Shown piece after piece: positions 11,190 to 22,342 of a stretch of DNA of 49,184 nt. The stretch spans positions 1 to 49,184 of the forward strand of contig NW_026970859.1 of assembly GCF_963678635.1 (NCBI RefSeq). The letters run 5' to 3'. This stretch comes from Symsagittifera roscoffensis (taxonomy: Eukaryota; Xenacoelomorpha; Acoela; Convolutidae). The notes beneath the pieces are model-generated. The model did no database searches, had not been told where the DNA came from, and saw only the letters and a list, made by a program, of their open reading frames with translations. A program made the translations under genes and the position numbers. Every line of letters begins with the position of its first letter. Position 1 is the stretch's first letter.

Positions 11190-11678
11190 ATGGTGTATAT
11201 AATTGGAGCCAGTTCCCTCAAAGTCTCAACCGAAGTAGCCCCGAATAAATTGAAGAGAGTATTGTCCCGAATCAGTTTTGCAACGAAAGGACTGAGTCTC
11301 AATCCCAAATCTATCCATAACGTCCTGAATCTCGACTTTCTCCTGGAAAAGGGATCACTCAGGAACAAAAAAGAGATAATCCTCTGGCACGACGTGCTGA
11401 ATAACCCGATCACCAAACATCGACTCAACAATAAGAAAGCAGAAACAGTCCCGAACCTAATCAAAACACTCAGAAAGCATAGTTGGAGAATCAAGGCAAT
11501 TATATATTGCCAAAGGGAAGGCACGAGAAATATCTTCGAGGATCTACGAAAGCTGGACATTCTCGTAATACCAGCCGGAAAAAAAGCTAATCTCCAGAAG
11601 GAAACAAAACGAGTGGTGGTACCAATCCAACCTCCAGAAAATCCACCCCTCAACTATATTGGAAATAAAGTTCCTTGA
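11190..11678 (+). CDS. SGNH/esterase-like ORF of the LINE (tentative)
   Basis: ATG at 11190, 163 codons. The N-terminus VYIIGASSLK resembles the block I of SGNH hydrolases (a Ser after a hydrophobic strand), and EIILWHDVLNN in the middle looks like a later conserved block. A hydrophobic strand KAIIYCQREGT and then DILVIPAGKK follow, the alternating strand-helix pattern of a Rossmann-like fold. After the stop, other frames to about 11850 are very Lys/Arg-rich, suggesting a basic tail lost by frameshift. Esterase domains and PHD fingers are both known in ORF1 proteins of CR1-like elements, so position just upstream of the PHD ORF supports this reading. The catalytic Asp-His pair cannot be assigned with confidence. 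Confidence 0.5.
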   Translation: MVYIIGASSLKVSTEVAPNKLKRVLSRISFATKGLSLNPKSIHNVLNLDFLLEKGSLRNKKEIILWHDVLNNPITKHRLNNKKAETVPNLIKTLRKHSWRIKAIIYCQREGTRNIFEDLRKLDILVIPAGKKANLQKETKRVVVPIQPPENPPLNYIGNKVP

Positions 11679-11936
11679 AACCATATTAAAACGATTTATA
11701 AACCTCGAGTCCCTTGTGAAGAAGTATAGACCCCTATTTAGAAAAAGAAATTAAAAAAAAAGAAGCGATAGAACAAACACGAAAAGAAGCAGGCCTCAAA
11801 AGCAAAAGAAGAACAAGAAGAAGAATAAGAAAAGCAAGGAACAGTAAGGTTAGAAACTCTTTTTTTTATAGATTTTACTCTGGTAGCTACCTGGAACTTA
11901 ATTGTTCTGGAGCGGCCTAGGTGAAGTCTTTAAAAA

Positions 11937-12915
11937 TGAGTAACTGTACACGGAAAAACACAAATAAGTCACAGGTTGATGAGGCCTGGACGTGTGTAAC
12001 CTGTAGAAAAAACTTGTATTGGATCAAGTATTGGAGTGCGATAACTGTGCAAAACATTTTTGTGCAAAATGTTTGAAAATGCCAACGGCAGTTTATGATT
12101 ACATGTCGAAATCTAAAGGAATATGGTGCTGCGACAATTGTACCGAGGATGTAAAGAACCTAATGAAAGACGCAGTGACTCCAAAAACACATCAGGACAT
12201 ATCCAAAATGAGGACCGATCTGGATAAAACTGTTGATTCCGTGAAAATTCTGATGCAGGATTTTTCTTACTTCATGAATGGAACAAAAAACAAAGCACAG
12301 CCAACAATGGGATCGAATGCAAATCCCTGGAAGATAGAACCAAATGTCACCAATCCTCTGAAAGACATAATCCTTGAAGCTGGAGCTAAGCAAAAAAGAG
12401 AAGAGGAAGAAGATTTAAGAAGAAAACGAAATCGAATCATACACAAAGCACCGGAAAGTAAATCAACCGAACCGAAACTGCGACAGTATGAAAACATGTC
12501 ATTAATCCGTGAGCTATGCGCAAGCATAGAAATTGAACCAACAATAGTTAAAAATTGCACTAGACTTGGCAAATTATCTGAGGACCACGAAAAGGAAACG
12601 AGGCCAAGACCATTGAGAATCACACTGGAAACAAAGGATGATGCTGAACACATGATTAAAAATCTGACAAAATTGAAGTATGCCAAGGATGAGCTAAAAC
12701 ACCTGAGAATCACTCCAGACAGGAGCATGAAAGAGAGGGAAAATGTCCGCTTCCTAGTGCAGCGAGCAAAAAACTTAACAGCAGAGGAACCCGGCAACTT
12801 CATTTACATTGTCAGAGGGAACAAAATAATCAGAGTAAAGAAAAGGGAGATAACAATGATGCAAAGAACAACACAGGAAACAGAGAACATTTTCAGCTCT
12901 GGTTCGGGATTGTAG
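11937..12915 (+). pseudogene. LINE ORF1 with PHD zinc finger (one frameshift)
   Basis: The ATG at 11937 starts a frame with WTCVTCRKN; the protein then continues in another frame from about 12013 with VLECDNCAKHFCAKCLK and GIWCCDNC. Together the cysteines and histidine give the C4-H-C3 spacing of a PHD finger. The break is in an A6 run at 12007-12012, consistent with loss of one A. The rest (about 270 residues to 12915) has a coiled, charged centre (KQKREEEEDLRRKRNR) and a C-terminal segment IVKNCTRLGKL, PRPLRITLETKDDAEHMI, FLVQRAKNL that resembles the RNA-binding C-terminal part of LINE ORF1 proteins. ORF1 proteins coat LINE RNA in RNPs. The PHD could bind histone tails, an inference from other proteins. 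Confidence 0.75.
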
Positions 12916-15710
12916 ACACCCTAAACCCTGAAAAGTTCATAGAGTTACAAACGCTAATACATCAAACAAACCTGTTACCGCACGTTATTGCTCTTACAGA
13001 AGCTAAACCTAAGAATTCTGTAAACATATGGAACCCAATTTGGCACGAACTTGATTGCTACAACTTAAAACACAAAAATATGAATCCGAATGAAAAAGGC
13101 AGAGGCATGCTACTTTACATTCGCAAAGACATCGAATATAAAGAAAGAGACGATGACTCTGGATTCGAGGAACTGCAAGTGTTTAACTTGATTTTAACGG
13201 AGGGAGAAGTTGTCATCGCCTCGACATATCGGAGCCAATCATCAACTCACGAAAACAACTCCAACCTCAACAATTTTTCTAAGAAAAATAGGATCAAGTC
13301 GATTTAGATACATTGTACTGGGAGACATGAGCTTTCTTGATATAGACTGGAAATATGTGAGCACGAATCACGACGAAAACAGCAAAGAACACCATTTCAT
13401 TGAGGTGGTCAAAGATTCTTATCTCGACCAACATGTTGACAGACCAACACGCGTGACCAAACATAATGAACCGTCACTCCTAGACCTCTTATTAACTGAT
13501 AAAACCTTACAACCATCTTCCATTGAATACATCTCTCCACTGGGGAAAGGTGACCACACACTGTTACAAGCAAAATTCAACCTTTGGACAACAAGGCGCT
13601 CCAAAGAGAGGCTAAATTACAATAAAGGAAGCTACGATGAACTCAGGTCTGACAAAAAAAATAATCTAATTTACGAAGATTTGCTAACCCTTGACCAAAA
13701 TTGGAATAAATTCAAAAGTACTCTTGATTCTTCCACCAAGAAATTTATACCTAAAATGAAAATCCGGATAAAGCAACACAAATTGCCAATGAGCTCCGAA
13801 GTAAGAGATGTACTTCGAGATAAACATAAACTTGGAAAGATTTCAAGAAAGAGAAGTCGTAAAGAAACTATGAAAACTACACATCGGCTCGAAACAAAGT
13901 CAGGAAATTGACACGAAAATGTGTTCGAAAGCACGAAGAAGATGTATCCAAAAACATCAAACACCAACCTAAAAAGTTCTGGAACTACGTGAATAAGTAA
14001 ATTAAAACAACCGAAACAATACCGGCTCTCAAAATTGGACCAGACAAGTGGGCCATGAACGACAAAGATAAAGCTGATACTCTTGCCAACTTTTTCAGTT
14101 CTGTATTCACGATCGAAAGACCAGGCAGCTGGGAAGTAGTGGATTACCAAGAAAATCAAATATCTGATGACCTCTTTATCTCCAAAGAGACACTCCTAAA
14201 TGAACTCAATGCGCTAGACACTACGAAGTCAATGGGGTCAGATAACGTTCACCCTCGGGTATTGCGAGAATCCCGATACGAAATAGCTGAAATGATGAGT
14301 GGTTTGATGCAAAGTTCTTGGGAGAAAGGTGAAATACCAGAAGATTGGAAATGCGCAAATATAACAGCAATTCACAAGAAGGACGCAAAAAAAGATCCTA
14401 ACAATTACAGACCTATTAGCCTGACATCCATTTCTTGTAAAATTATGGAAAAAAGCATCAGACGTCACCTGTTTGAATTTTTAGAAAACAACAATATCAT
14501 ATCAGACAAGCAATTCGGGTTTTTACCAGGGCGATCAACGACCCTACAGTTACTGAGAGCACTTGACGACTGGACAGCAGAACTGGACAGAGGTAACGAG
14601 GTAGATATCATCTACATTGACTTCCAAAAAGCCTTTGATAGTGTACCCCACAAAAGACTACTAAACACAATTTCGAGATACGGGATCAGAGGAAAAACTC
14701 TCGAATGGATTACCTCATTCTTAACAGAAACAAAACAAAGAGTGGTGGTCAACGAAAGTTTTTTGGAATGGGCACCCGTCATCAGTGGAGTCCCACAAGG
14801 GTCTGTACTGGGACCAATTCTGTTCTTAATATACATAAACTCGATGGGGGATGGAATCACATCCCAAATGCTCCTCTACGCAGATGACGCGAAAATCTAC
14901 AGATCAGTCTCAGCCCTAGGTGAAGATGAAGAACTGCAAAATGATCTGAATGTAATTTCAAAATGGGCTGATGGTAGCCTTATGAAGTTCAACATGACAA
15001 CATGCCATACGCTCACGTTAACGGGAAGGGTAAAATTAGCGGAACGAAATTACACCTTGGATGGGAATACATACCTTAATAATGTTCAAACCGAGAAAGA
15101 CTTAGGTGTTATAGTTGACTCGAGACTACTATTCCGTGAGCACATTGCCAAGAAAACAAGGTTGGCCAACGGCATGGTCGCGATAATACGGAAAAGCTTC
15201 ATGTATCTTAACGCTGAGGTACTAACAACCCTATATAAAGCCCTAGTGAGAACGCACATGGAATACGCAAATCAGTGTTGGAACCCATACCTGAAAAAGG
15301 ACAAGATCATGATTGAGAACGTTCAACGGCGGGCGACAAGACTGGTCGCAAACATACAAAAACTTAGTTACCCGGAAAGACTGAGAGCTCTGAAACTGCC
15401 AACGCTGGAGTATAGAAGGAAGCGCGGAAGAATGATAGAAGTCTTCAAAATTTTGAATGGAATGTACGATGCCGCAGCAACGGAAGGACTGTTTACGATC
15501 AATGAAAGAGACACCCGACGAAACCCGTACAAAATTTTAACGAGGAAAACCAAAACAACAGCAAGACAAAACTTCTTCACTATCGCAGCCATTAACGACT
15601 GGAACTCATTGCCTGAAAGAATAATATCGAGCGAGAACGTCAACATATTCAAAGCAAGACTTGACAAACTATGGGCGTCCGAAATGTACGACGCATCGTT
15701 TTTGGAATGA
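12843..15710 (+). pseudogene. LINE ORF2: APE endonuclease and reverse transcriptase
   Basis: The frame overlaps the end of ORF1 and has no obvious ATG before 13080. Endonuclease: VIALTEAKPKN near 12990 (catalytic Glu), RGMLLYIRKDI, then after a frameshift near 13290 VLGDMSFLDIDW (the usual GDMN/GDFN has Ser for Asn), LLDLLLT and PLGKGDHTLL with the catalytic His. A second frameshift near 13860 and a TAA at 13998-14000 follow. RT: one open frame 14055-15710 (551 codons) with [59 protein letters not shown] and [11 protein letters not shown], so all RT catalytic residues are present. The thumb and C-terminal segment end at YDASFLE. ORF2p would nick DNA and copy LINE RNA at the nick. Two frameshifts and one stop block full translation. 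Confidence 0.88.
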
Positions 15711-15794
15711 CGAAATGGACGTCGACGAAAGAGCTGGTTGATAGAGGCCGAAGCCTATAGACCAGAATTGAACTTCTGAACTTGTGACTGCTTA

Positions 15795-15817
15795 NNNNNN
15801 NNNNNNNNNNNNNNNNN
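15795..15817. other. Assembly gap (23 Ns)
   Basis: Run of N exactly where the LINE 3' tail should be, after gacttgtgactgcttt-like 3' UTR shared with the minus copy. CR1-type elements often end in short tandem repeats, which could have caused the gap. Its true length is unknown. Confidence 0.95.
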
Positions 15818-16652
15818 CTACCGGGCTAAAAAAAATGGATTTTGTTTCGCTTTTAGGGCTTTGTTCGTTACGGTTATTCGATGAAAGCTTGTCAGAAAAA
15901 TATCTTGGGCCCAAAAAAAAATAGTTCAAAAGGTCAAATTCAAAGTTGTTTATTGGAAAACTAAGGCTCTTGGGTTTCTCATATAATCTAGGCATTCAAT
16001 GCGGCCTTAGTTTGCAACCCAAAGCATCAAAACCACACATACATAGATCAGGACCATACATCCCCAATTGAAAAACAAAAGAAAACAAAAACTACTTTCG
16101 TGGAGAGGGCATTCCTGTTCAATAACTTGGCAGCGTGTTTTGAAGTCAACTGGATACTTTTGGAAGTTTTATATCAAGAAATTGATCTAACTGAAAAACT
16201 GCTCTTGATTCTGCCGAAAAAAAAACGTTATAAAAAGTCTGAAGCGAGACCAAACTTTTTACTTGTCGTGTCAAAATATCCTAGACGTTCCAAAAACTGT
16301 TTAAAACTTTAAAACTTCGAATTCTCAATTGCTGGACGGACCATTTCTAAAATCCAGTTTGTATTATAATTGTAAGAAGCGCCTTGGAAGTTAATATCAT
16401 CTGTTTTGCTACGGCTAGATCACTTCCAAATAGTTTCATTCATCAAATGCCAAAACTTTTGCATGGATCGCATGAGGTAAGCCTTTCATCCGTTTTATTG
16501 GCTTTGAGCTTGTACATTCAGGCTTCGAGCTTGTTAGAAATCAATTATTGTACAATCAGTTTTCTAATTTTTTGCCGCTTTTGGTTGTCAACTGAGGAAA
16601 ATGAGCGATTTTTTTTCGACATTTTTACCGTTTCTTCAGCAAATTTTTAAAA
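15818..16652. other. AT-rich non-coding region
   Basis: Contains only short frames without recognisable domains (for example 16100-16312 and 16384-16650), and homopolymer runs. I see no repeat match to the rest of the window. Confidence 0.6.
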
Positions 16653-16926
16653 ATACGTGTTTAAAAAAAGGTCAAAGAAAACTAGCAAGTGTTTGTTTTG
16701 AAGCCGTTAACTAGTGAGTCAATCATGTATAGTTTTTCTTGTGCTAGGTGCTAGTCGTGCAAATATTATTTTATTAATAAATATATATATATATATATTT
16801 ATTAATAAAATAATATTTGCACGACTAGCACCTAGCACACGAAAAACTATACATGATTGACTCACTAGTTAACGGCTTCAAAACAAACACTTGCTAGTTT
16901 TCTTTGACCTTTTTTTAAACACGTAT
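16653..16926. repeat. 274-bp near-perfect palindrome
   Basis: Two arms of about 137 bp centred between 16789 and 16790 in an (AT)n stretch flanked by ttattaataa. I can pair the arms base by base with one mismatch that I noticed (cttgtgctagg against cctagcacacg). The outer ends read TACGTGTTT and AAACACGTA, so a TA duplication flanking CGTG...CACG is possible, which would suit a foldback MITE of the Tc1/mariner type. No ORF. Such a sequence would extrude as a cruciform or give a long RNA hairpin. Confidence 0.9.
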
Positions 16927-17238
16927 ATATAATATAGTGTTGTTTATGTTATGATAAACAGCACATAGAGTAGATATTTATGAAGTCAAGCTTGTACTAT
17001 AAGAACTTTTACAAGTTGGCTGGTTTTTTTTACGTACAAACAACGGATAAAAGAAACAAGACTGCTCGTTTTACGGGCAAAGTCCTGAATGTTCAGACCG
17101 CCTTTTAAGGTTTATGGAGCAATAATGACATTAAAAAATCAAATTTATTAAAATAAAATGAAAATTTTTTTTTCTAAAATTTGAAATTTTTTTATTGAAA
17201 ATCATCCCCCACACGCCATATAAACTACAAAAGAATAG

Positions 17239-17624
17239 TGAGTTATATCCTTTTGGTTATAGCTCATAGAGTAATTTCAGATAAGGTACACCGTCTGCTT
17301 GTCACGCTATCTTATTTTCGGCCGGATAGATTCGTGCAGATTCGTGCTTGTTAGTCTAATACCAAACTTAATCTTACTCTTACATCTCCTAGTCTCAATA
17401 GATCTAGTGTACACCGGTTTATGCGAGCTATTTCCAGAATGAGAACAACTGTATTCTAAGTTTAATTCAAATTGCTCTGGTGTTGAAACTACAAGTAGTT
17501 TCAACACTTACAAATAAGTGGGTTGTTAGTTTGATGGAGTATGATTGGTTAGTATTTAATATTTTATAGAGATAAAATATCATAATAATAACCAATGATA
17601 AATACTAGTTTAGATCTGGTTCCA
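17239..17624 (-). repeat. LTR (3' LTR of the nested retrotransposon)
   Basis: 386 bp. Aligns with 22343-22547 at both ends (tgagttat start; cagataaggtacaccgtctg; gccggatagattcgtgca; aatactagtttagatctgg; ggttcca end) but has about 180 extra bases in the middle, including a 28-bp hairpin at 17480-17507 with a 13-bp stem. The partner LTR has lost this middle part. Confidence 0.8.
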
Positions 17625-19674
17625 CCCATCCGGGGTTCAGAGAATTTTTGTTTTTCAATGTTGTATTGTAGTGTAGGATGGAAGATGGTGTTTTTCTTTA
17701 GAGGTTACGAGCATATTCTTTTTTTCTGGTTTGGAAGGAGAGATGTTATCACGATAGTTTCGGGAGATCGTATTATGATTTCTGATCGGTTGTGATGAGT
17801 GTTGATCTGGTTGATTTTAGAGAATAGGAATGGTCTAATCACATTCGAGAGTATCGTGTAGTTCGACTTTGGATGCAGTGCCTGGTGACTTGGATCTGTA
17901 CGTATACTTGAACATCGAGATGGCCATTGTTCTGTTGCAATGGGTTTCCTTTGCTGCGATGCCAAGTCGTACTTGAAATCCGTTGAGTGTAGTGACTGTA
18001 GGCAGGATATCGGTTGTGTTTTGCCATTCCGTAGTTGGAGTGTGATTGGGTTGTCAAGTTCCTTGCTGCTCGTGTTTGGGCTGTATGTTATCTATATACT
18101 GCATTGTATTATTTACTTATACAAATCTTTGTTAATTTTGTTTTTAGTTATGATCTTGTATTAATTTTCATCGCAAAAGCGTTCTTGTTTAATTCGGTTA
18201 TTTTTAAGAGAATAATTTATCCAGTTAGTTCTAAGCTTGTTTTAATCCGGTTTGGGTACTGTGCGTTTTTTTTTCTTAGTCATGCTGTTAGGTTGTGGTT
18301 TGTGGTGTTTAGTAAGCTTGCGTTGGTTAGTTTGGATTATTATATAATTCCTTTCCAACCGGGTTAAAGGAAAGTTTGAAATGTGTTAAAACTGGCTGGA
18401 GTTGTTATCAGTGAAATTAAAAGTAAAATTCATTATCTTAAACAATTCTTCGTGGGCGAGCTGTGCGATTGTGGATAGAATTGTGGGCGAGTGAATATTT
18501 AAAACTACAAAGAAGCGTCTTTGAAAAGGTTAGTACTGCTTTAATTTTATAGGCAACTTTTATTAATTTACTACTTTTAAATTATTAATTTTACGGCTTT
18601 ATTTGGGGAGTTGAAATTATCAATTTATTTTCATTTTAAGAATATTTACTGCATATGGGAAAAGAGTTCATGTATCAATTCAATGCTGTTTTGGATATAA
18701 ATTTTACTGCTTCATTTATTATAATTGGTGAATTTAAATTTATGATTTATGAAAAAAGTTTTCTGTTTTTTGTTTCGTTTTTCTTTTTTGTAGATGATTG
18801 AGGATTGTGCCTGTGAAGACTAAAAAAAAAGAGAAAACATTTATTAAGAATGGTTAGTTTTGTTTCGAATTTATTAGAATATATTATTTAATTCGTACTT
18901 ACCTTATTCGTCGGGGAAGAATCCATGGGGAAAAACGTCGTTTATTTCTGATGATGTTATTAGTTTAGCTAGTAGGCGAATGATGTATTTAGTTTGGAGA
19001 AGTGGCCAAAGCAATTCGAGTGTGGTCGGGTTATTTATTGGTTTTTTGACAAGTAGGTTGTTTTTAAGCAGTTTTTTGGTGAGTGGAAGTTTGGAGGGCT
19101 ATTAGGGTGACTGGAAGTTTGGAGGAATTCCTAATTTTGTTTTTATAAATTGGATAATCCGGGTTATTTGAGAGTTATTTGTACTTTAGGCTAAATGACC
19201 ATGTCGATTTTGTTCGATAGGCTAATTTCATTTTTTTGCTTGAGGGTATTTCGAGGTCTAAGCTGGGACAAAATTGTTGATTTTTGTTCTAGTTGGAAGG
19301 GGAGGATCGTAATATTGAGGTTTTGTTTATTTCAGTTGTCAAATTTGAGCGGGTTGCTTATTTTTGACCTGGAGGTCTTTTAGTTATAGTTAGAGATTGG
19401 CTCGAGGGTGGTTATTTGTCGGCTAGAGAAGTCGTATTAAAAATGAGGTAATGATTCGTAAAAGCTGCTGACTGGCTGAATTTGAACTAATTTGTTCAAG
19501 TGCTTTCCAGCATGAATTTTGAGAAAATGTTCGGTCCATGAAAATATCTTCAAGAGGTGAAAGTGTTAATTAATTTAAAGTGGTTTTTGAAATTCAACTT
19601 TCTTTAAAATTTTAGATTGCGGGATGAAAGTTTTGTAATCTTTTTGTGGCTGATTATAAAGTCACAATGATTGT

Positions 19675-20363
19675 CTATGTGGAGATTTTACTTTTTGTTC
19701 GAGTGATTTTTTTGTTGTCTACTTTTTTTGATATTTGTTTGGGAAGTTCTTTGTCCTCTTTATCTAATTGTTTTTGGATGGGGTACATATCAGGGTTTTG
19801 ATTTTGATGTTGTTCTGAGCTATTTTGAACAACTTTAAGTCCTATAAAGAGTAGAATTGAGTAAGTTCTCGAAGGGCGTACTTTTTTGGGTAATAAGGTA
19901 AAAGATTGTTTCGATGTTGAACGATTTCTTTTTTGCTTAAGTTTGTAAGTTACATCAGTGGGTTTATCAATTATTTGATACGGTATTTTTCGGAGTGGTT
20001 GTAATTTTTTAGAAATTCCTTTTTGTGTTGTAAAATTTGGAAATAAAACATACGTTCCGGTTTTTTAAATTTATAGCTGGGGTAAATCGGGAATTTATTT
20101 GGGAATTAATATTTTGTCTTTGTAATAATTTTTTGTTACTTTCTGGTAAATTGCGTTTTATTATTGGCTCTGTTTAGAATCCATTCGGTGTGTGTACCGA
20201 AAGCTAATTTTAAAGTTTGTGGATGATGAAAGTGATCTTCATCGTGGTTATGTAGTGGTAGATTATAACATATTGATTCTTTAGTTAGTTGACAATAACC
20301 TTGTGTATTTTTGTTTAATTGGCATGTTAAGCAATTCTTGCATAACACTAAATAGGTGTCCAT
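19675..20363 (-). pseudogene. Gypsy integrase C-terminal region and pol tail (broken)
   Basis: Minus strand. Near 20300 the stretch CKNCLTCQLNK looks like the CC half of the integrase HHCC finger. It is followed too soon by FHHPQT and LAFGTH pieces, so most of the DDE core has been deleted. At 19933-20042 the frame reads KKLQPLRKIPYQIID then VTYKLK, the GPY/F module of Metaviridae integrases with Ile for Gly. An A-run slip then moves the frame to IVQHRNNLLPYYPK (about 19890), the conserved H-N-L-PYYP block, and to YALRELTQF. A further frame gives LKVVQNSSEQHQN and a Lys-rich tail ending near 19685. Integrase inserts cDNA into the host genome; this one cannot act. Confidence 0.7.
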
Positions 20364-21570
20364 ATATTCGTTGGAGGTTGCAGTGCGTGTTTTATGGGGC
20401 GCAAAGTACTGCTACGCTCAAACTCTGTTAGTATACAATTTTTTTTTTTCACTTTGCATTTTCTTTGTTACTCATTATATTGAAATCTTAAAAAATTTCG
20501 CCCTAGCGCAATTTAAAATGTATTCACCTATTTTTTTATCCTAGTCATAGCCAGTAGTCATCTCTAGGGCCCAACGTTCTTAAAATTTTGATTTTTTGAC
20601 CCTAGTTTTGAAAAATTGGAAAAATATGCCCAAATTCGTTGTTTTTGGTGGATTTCAGAGGTTTTGGTTGGGACGCGAATTTTTCTCATGTTGATGTTCT
20701 GGGGCTGCTTTTATTAACTAATCTGGGTCTTATAGGCTAGATCTTGCGTCTCGCAAAATAAGATTTCACGATTTTTTGAAAAAATTGAAAAATTTGACCC
20801 ACAATCCATTAAAAATTGTGCTATTTTTGGCCTGTTTTTCGAGGGTTTTTCGTGCAATTTGTGTCTTAAACTTTATTTTTTGTGCTAAAAAGGGTGTCTA
20901 ACATTTACGGACAACCACTGTCGCAGTCTCTGTAATTTAATTTGTGTCACCTTTTAAATTCAGTTTTTTGGTACTTGCGTTTCTTCGTTTTGAAAATCGT
21001 TTCCTAATAATTTGTTTTTGTTTGTTAATAATTTTCTTTCTTAGTGTTTGTTCTTGTGTATCCCATTCTTTGTCTGTGTGGTGTGATTACGAGTTCGTAT
21101 TTTTCGTCGTTAATTAAACAATTGTGTATTATGATTGTCTTTTTGTTTCCTAAATTGTCTCTTGACATAAGGTTTAGGATGATGGATGCATGGGTTAATG
21201 ATTTCTAATGTCTTAAACTGTTTGTTCTCACGATTTTTTGTGGTTAGCTTAACTTGGGTCGTACTTTTGGGTTGTTGGAGAGAAAAGCGTATATCAATTC
21301 CTGAGAATGATTTCTACTTTCTCGTGACTAATTCTAAGCAAAGATAGACCTACCTAATCTTACTTAGGGGTTGTGATTTGTGATCAAGGGTTGGAGAATA
21401 GTGAGTCGATCCACAAGGTTCAGGTATAATTAGAACGCGAGTAGTTCGTAAGATACTATTTTATGACTTATCAAGTTGGGGTGGTAATAAGGGTTGGGTA
21501 GTGAATCGACGTTTGAGATCGTTAGAACCTAATTTAGTTTGGGAGGGGGAGAACAAAATTGTTCTATTTG

Positions 21571-21780
21571 ATCCAAGGATAAGCCTTGATGATCAGAAAT
21601 TTAGATTTAGTTTAATTTAATTTAAAGATCCAAGGGAAGCCTCGATGATCAGAATACTTAGATAAAGTTAATTTATTTTAAGTTAAGTGAAATTAATTTA
21701 AAGGTCCAAGGGAAGCCTTGATGATCTGATATTTTAAATGAAATTAATTCAAGTGAAAACAAGGATAAGCCTTGATAACT
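21571..21780. promoter_or_regulatory. Four dyad repeats in the retrotransposon leader
   Basis: Four copies of a CAAGG-N4/5-CCTTG dyad at 21574-21588, 21631-21644, 21707-21720 and 21760-21774, each followed by gat, and in the first three by gatcaga or gatctga. Spacing is 57, 76 and 53 bases with AT-rich spacers of atttaaattaatt type. In minus-strand sense they lie about 570-770 bases inside the 5' LTR, that is in the untranslated leader. The function is unknown; a protein-binding array or an RNA hairpin array are both possible. Confidence 0.6.
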
Positions 21781-22330
21781 TTTAGGTACAGGTTTAAATG
21801 AAGAAAAGGTTAAGTGTATAGTTTTGATGATGTTAATGTTTCGAAATTTGTTGTTATGTTTTAAGTGATGAAGCTGGGATGAAAGGATGATTTATATATA
21901 CTAACGATTATGCTTTATATTAATTAGTTTTTGTATTTTATATTCAATAAAAAAATTTTCCAACATGTTTTTAATACTCGAGATTTTTAAGGAGAACGAC
22001 TAGAGTTGTTTTTATTAATCGTTATTGTATAATTATTAGTTTGGCGCCATGAAAAGTTATTGAAGATGTTTCTTCAAAATTTTATGTCAGTAAATGAGAA
22101 CTTAAATTTACTGCTGGAAGTATTCTAAATATGAAAGTTTGATCTCGTTTTTGTTACAATCATGAAATCGATTGGTAGCTTTCTTCCTAGTCGTACGTCG
22201 TCTCTTGTCCGAGGTCTTCTTCCAATACCGGGTAATTCTCGTATTGTTAGGAAAATTGGCTCTGATCTATTGAGTCGTGGAGACATTTCTACTAAAAATC
22301 TAGGTTAGTTAAGGTCTGTTAGAGATTTTT

Positions 22331-22340
22331 GGTCGCACCA
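22331..22340 (-). other. Candidate primer-binding site
   Basis: Minus strand TGGTGCGACC, two bases after the LTR end. It begins with TGG, complementary to the CCA end of a tRNA, as in most LTR elements. I could not assign the tRNA. Confidence 0.45.
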
Positions 22341-22342
22341 GA

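Larger units (their letters stand above)
11184..15794 (+). mobile_element. Near full-length CR1/L2-type LINE, plus copy
   Basis: A non-LTR retrotransposon with three reading-frame regions: an SGNH-like ORF (11190-11678), a PHD-finger ORF1 (11937-12915) and an EN-RT ORF2 (about 12843-15710), followed by a short 3' UTR. The C-terminal RT segment with QRRATRLVANIQKLSYPERL and LPTLEYRRKRGRMIEVFKIL is typical of CR1/L2/Rex-like elements. The 5' boundary is uncertain: I set it at the opening of the first ORF, but the element could start anywhere after 11047. The 3' end is cut by an assembly gap. ORF1 has one frameshift and ORF2 two frameshifts and a stop, so the copy is recently dead rather than ancient. 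Confidence 0.85.

Noticed and set aside
9315-15794. Twin-primed inversion of one LINE insertion
   Set aside because: Twin priming splits one element into non-overlapping parts. Here both arms contain the same RT and 3' UTR, so they are two copies.
20560-20850. Separate element inside the nested LTR retrotransposon
   Set aside because: Two similar AT-rich segments are present, but no ends or duplication can be defined.
21571-21780. Su(Hw)-type gypsy insulator sites
   Set aside because: The layout is similar, but the motif does not match the Su(Hw) core (TGCATA type), so only an analogy is kept.
22041-22050. TGGCGCCA as the primer-binding site of the nested retrotransposon
   Set aside because: It lies about 300 bases inside the LTR end defined by both LTR copies and the ATAG flank; GGCGCC is a palindrome likely to occur by chance.
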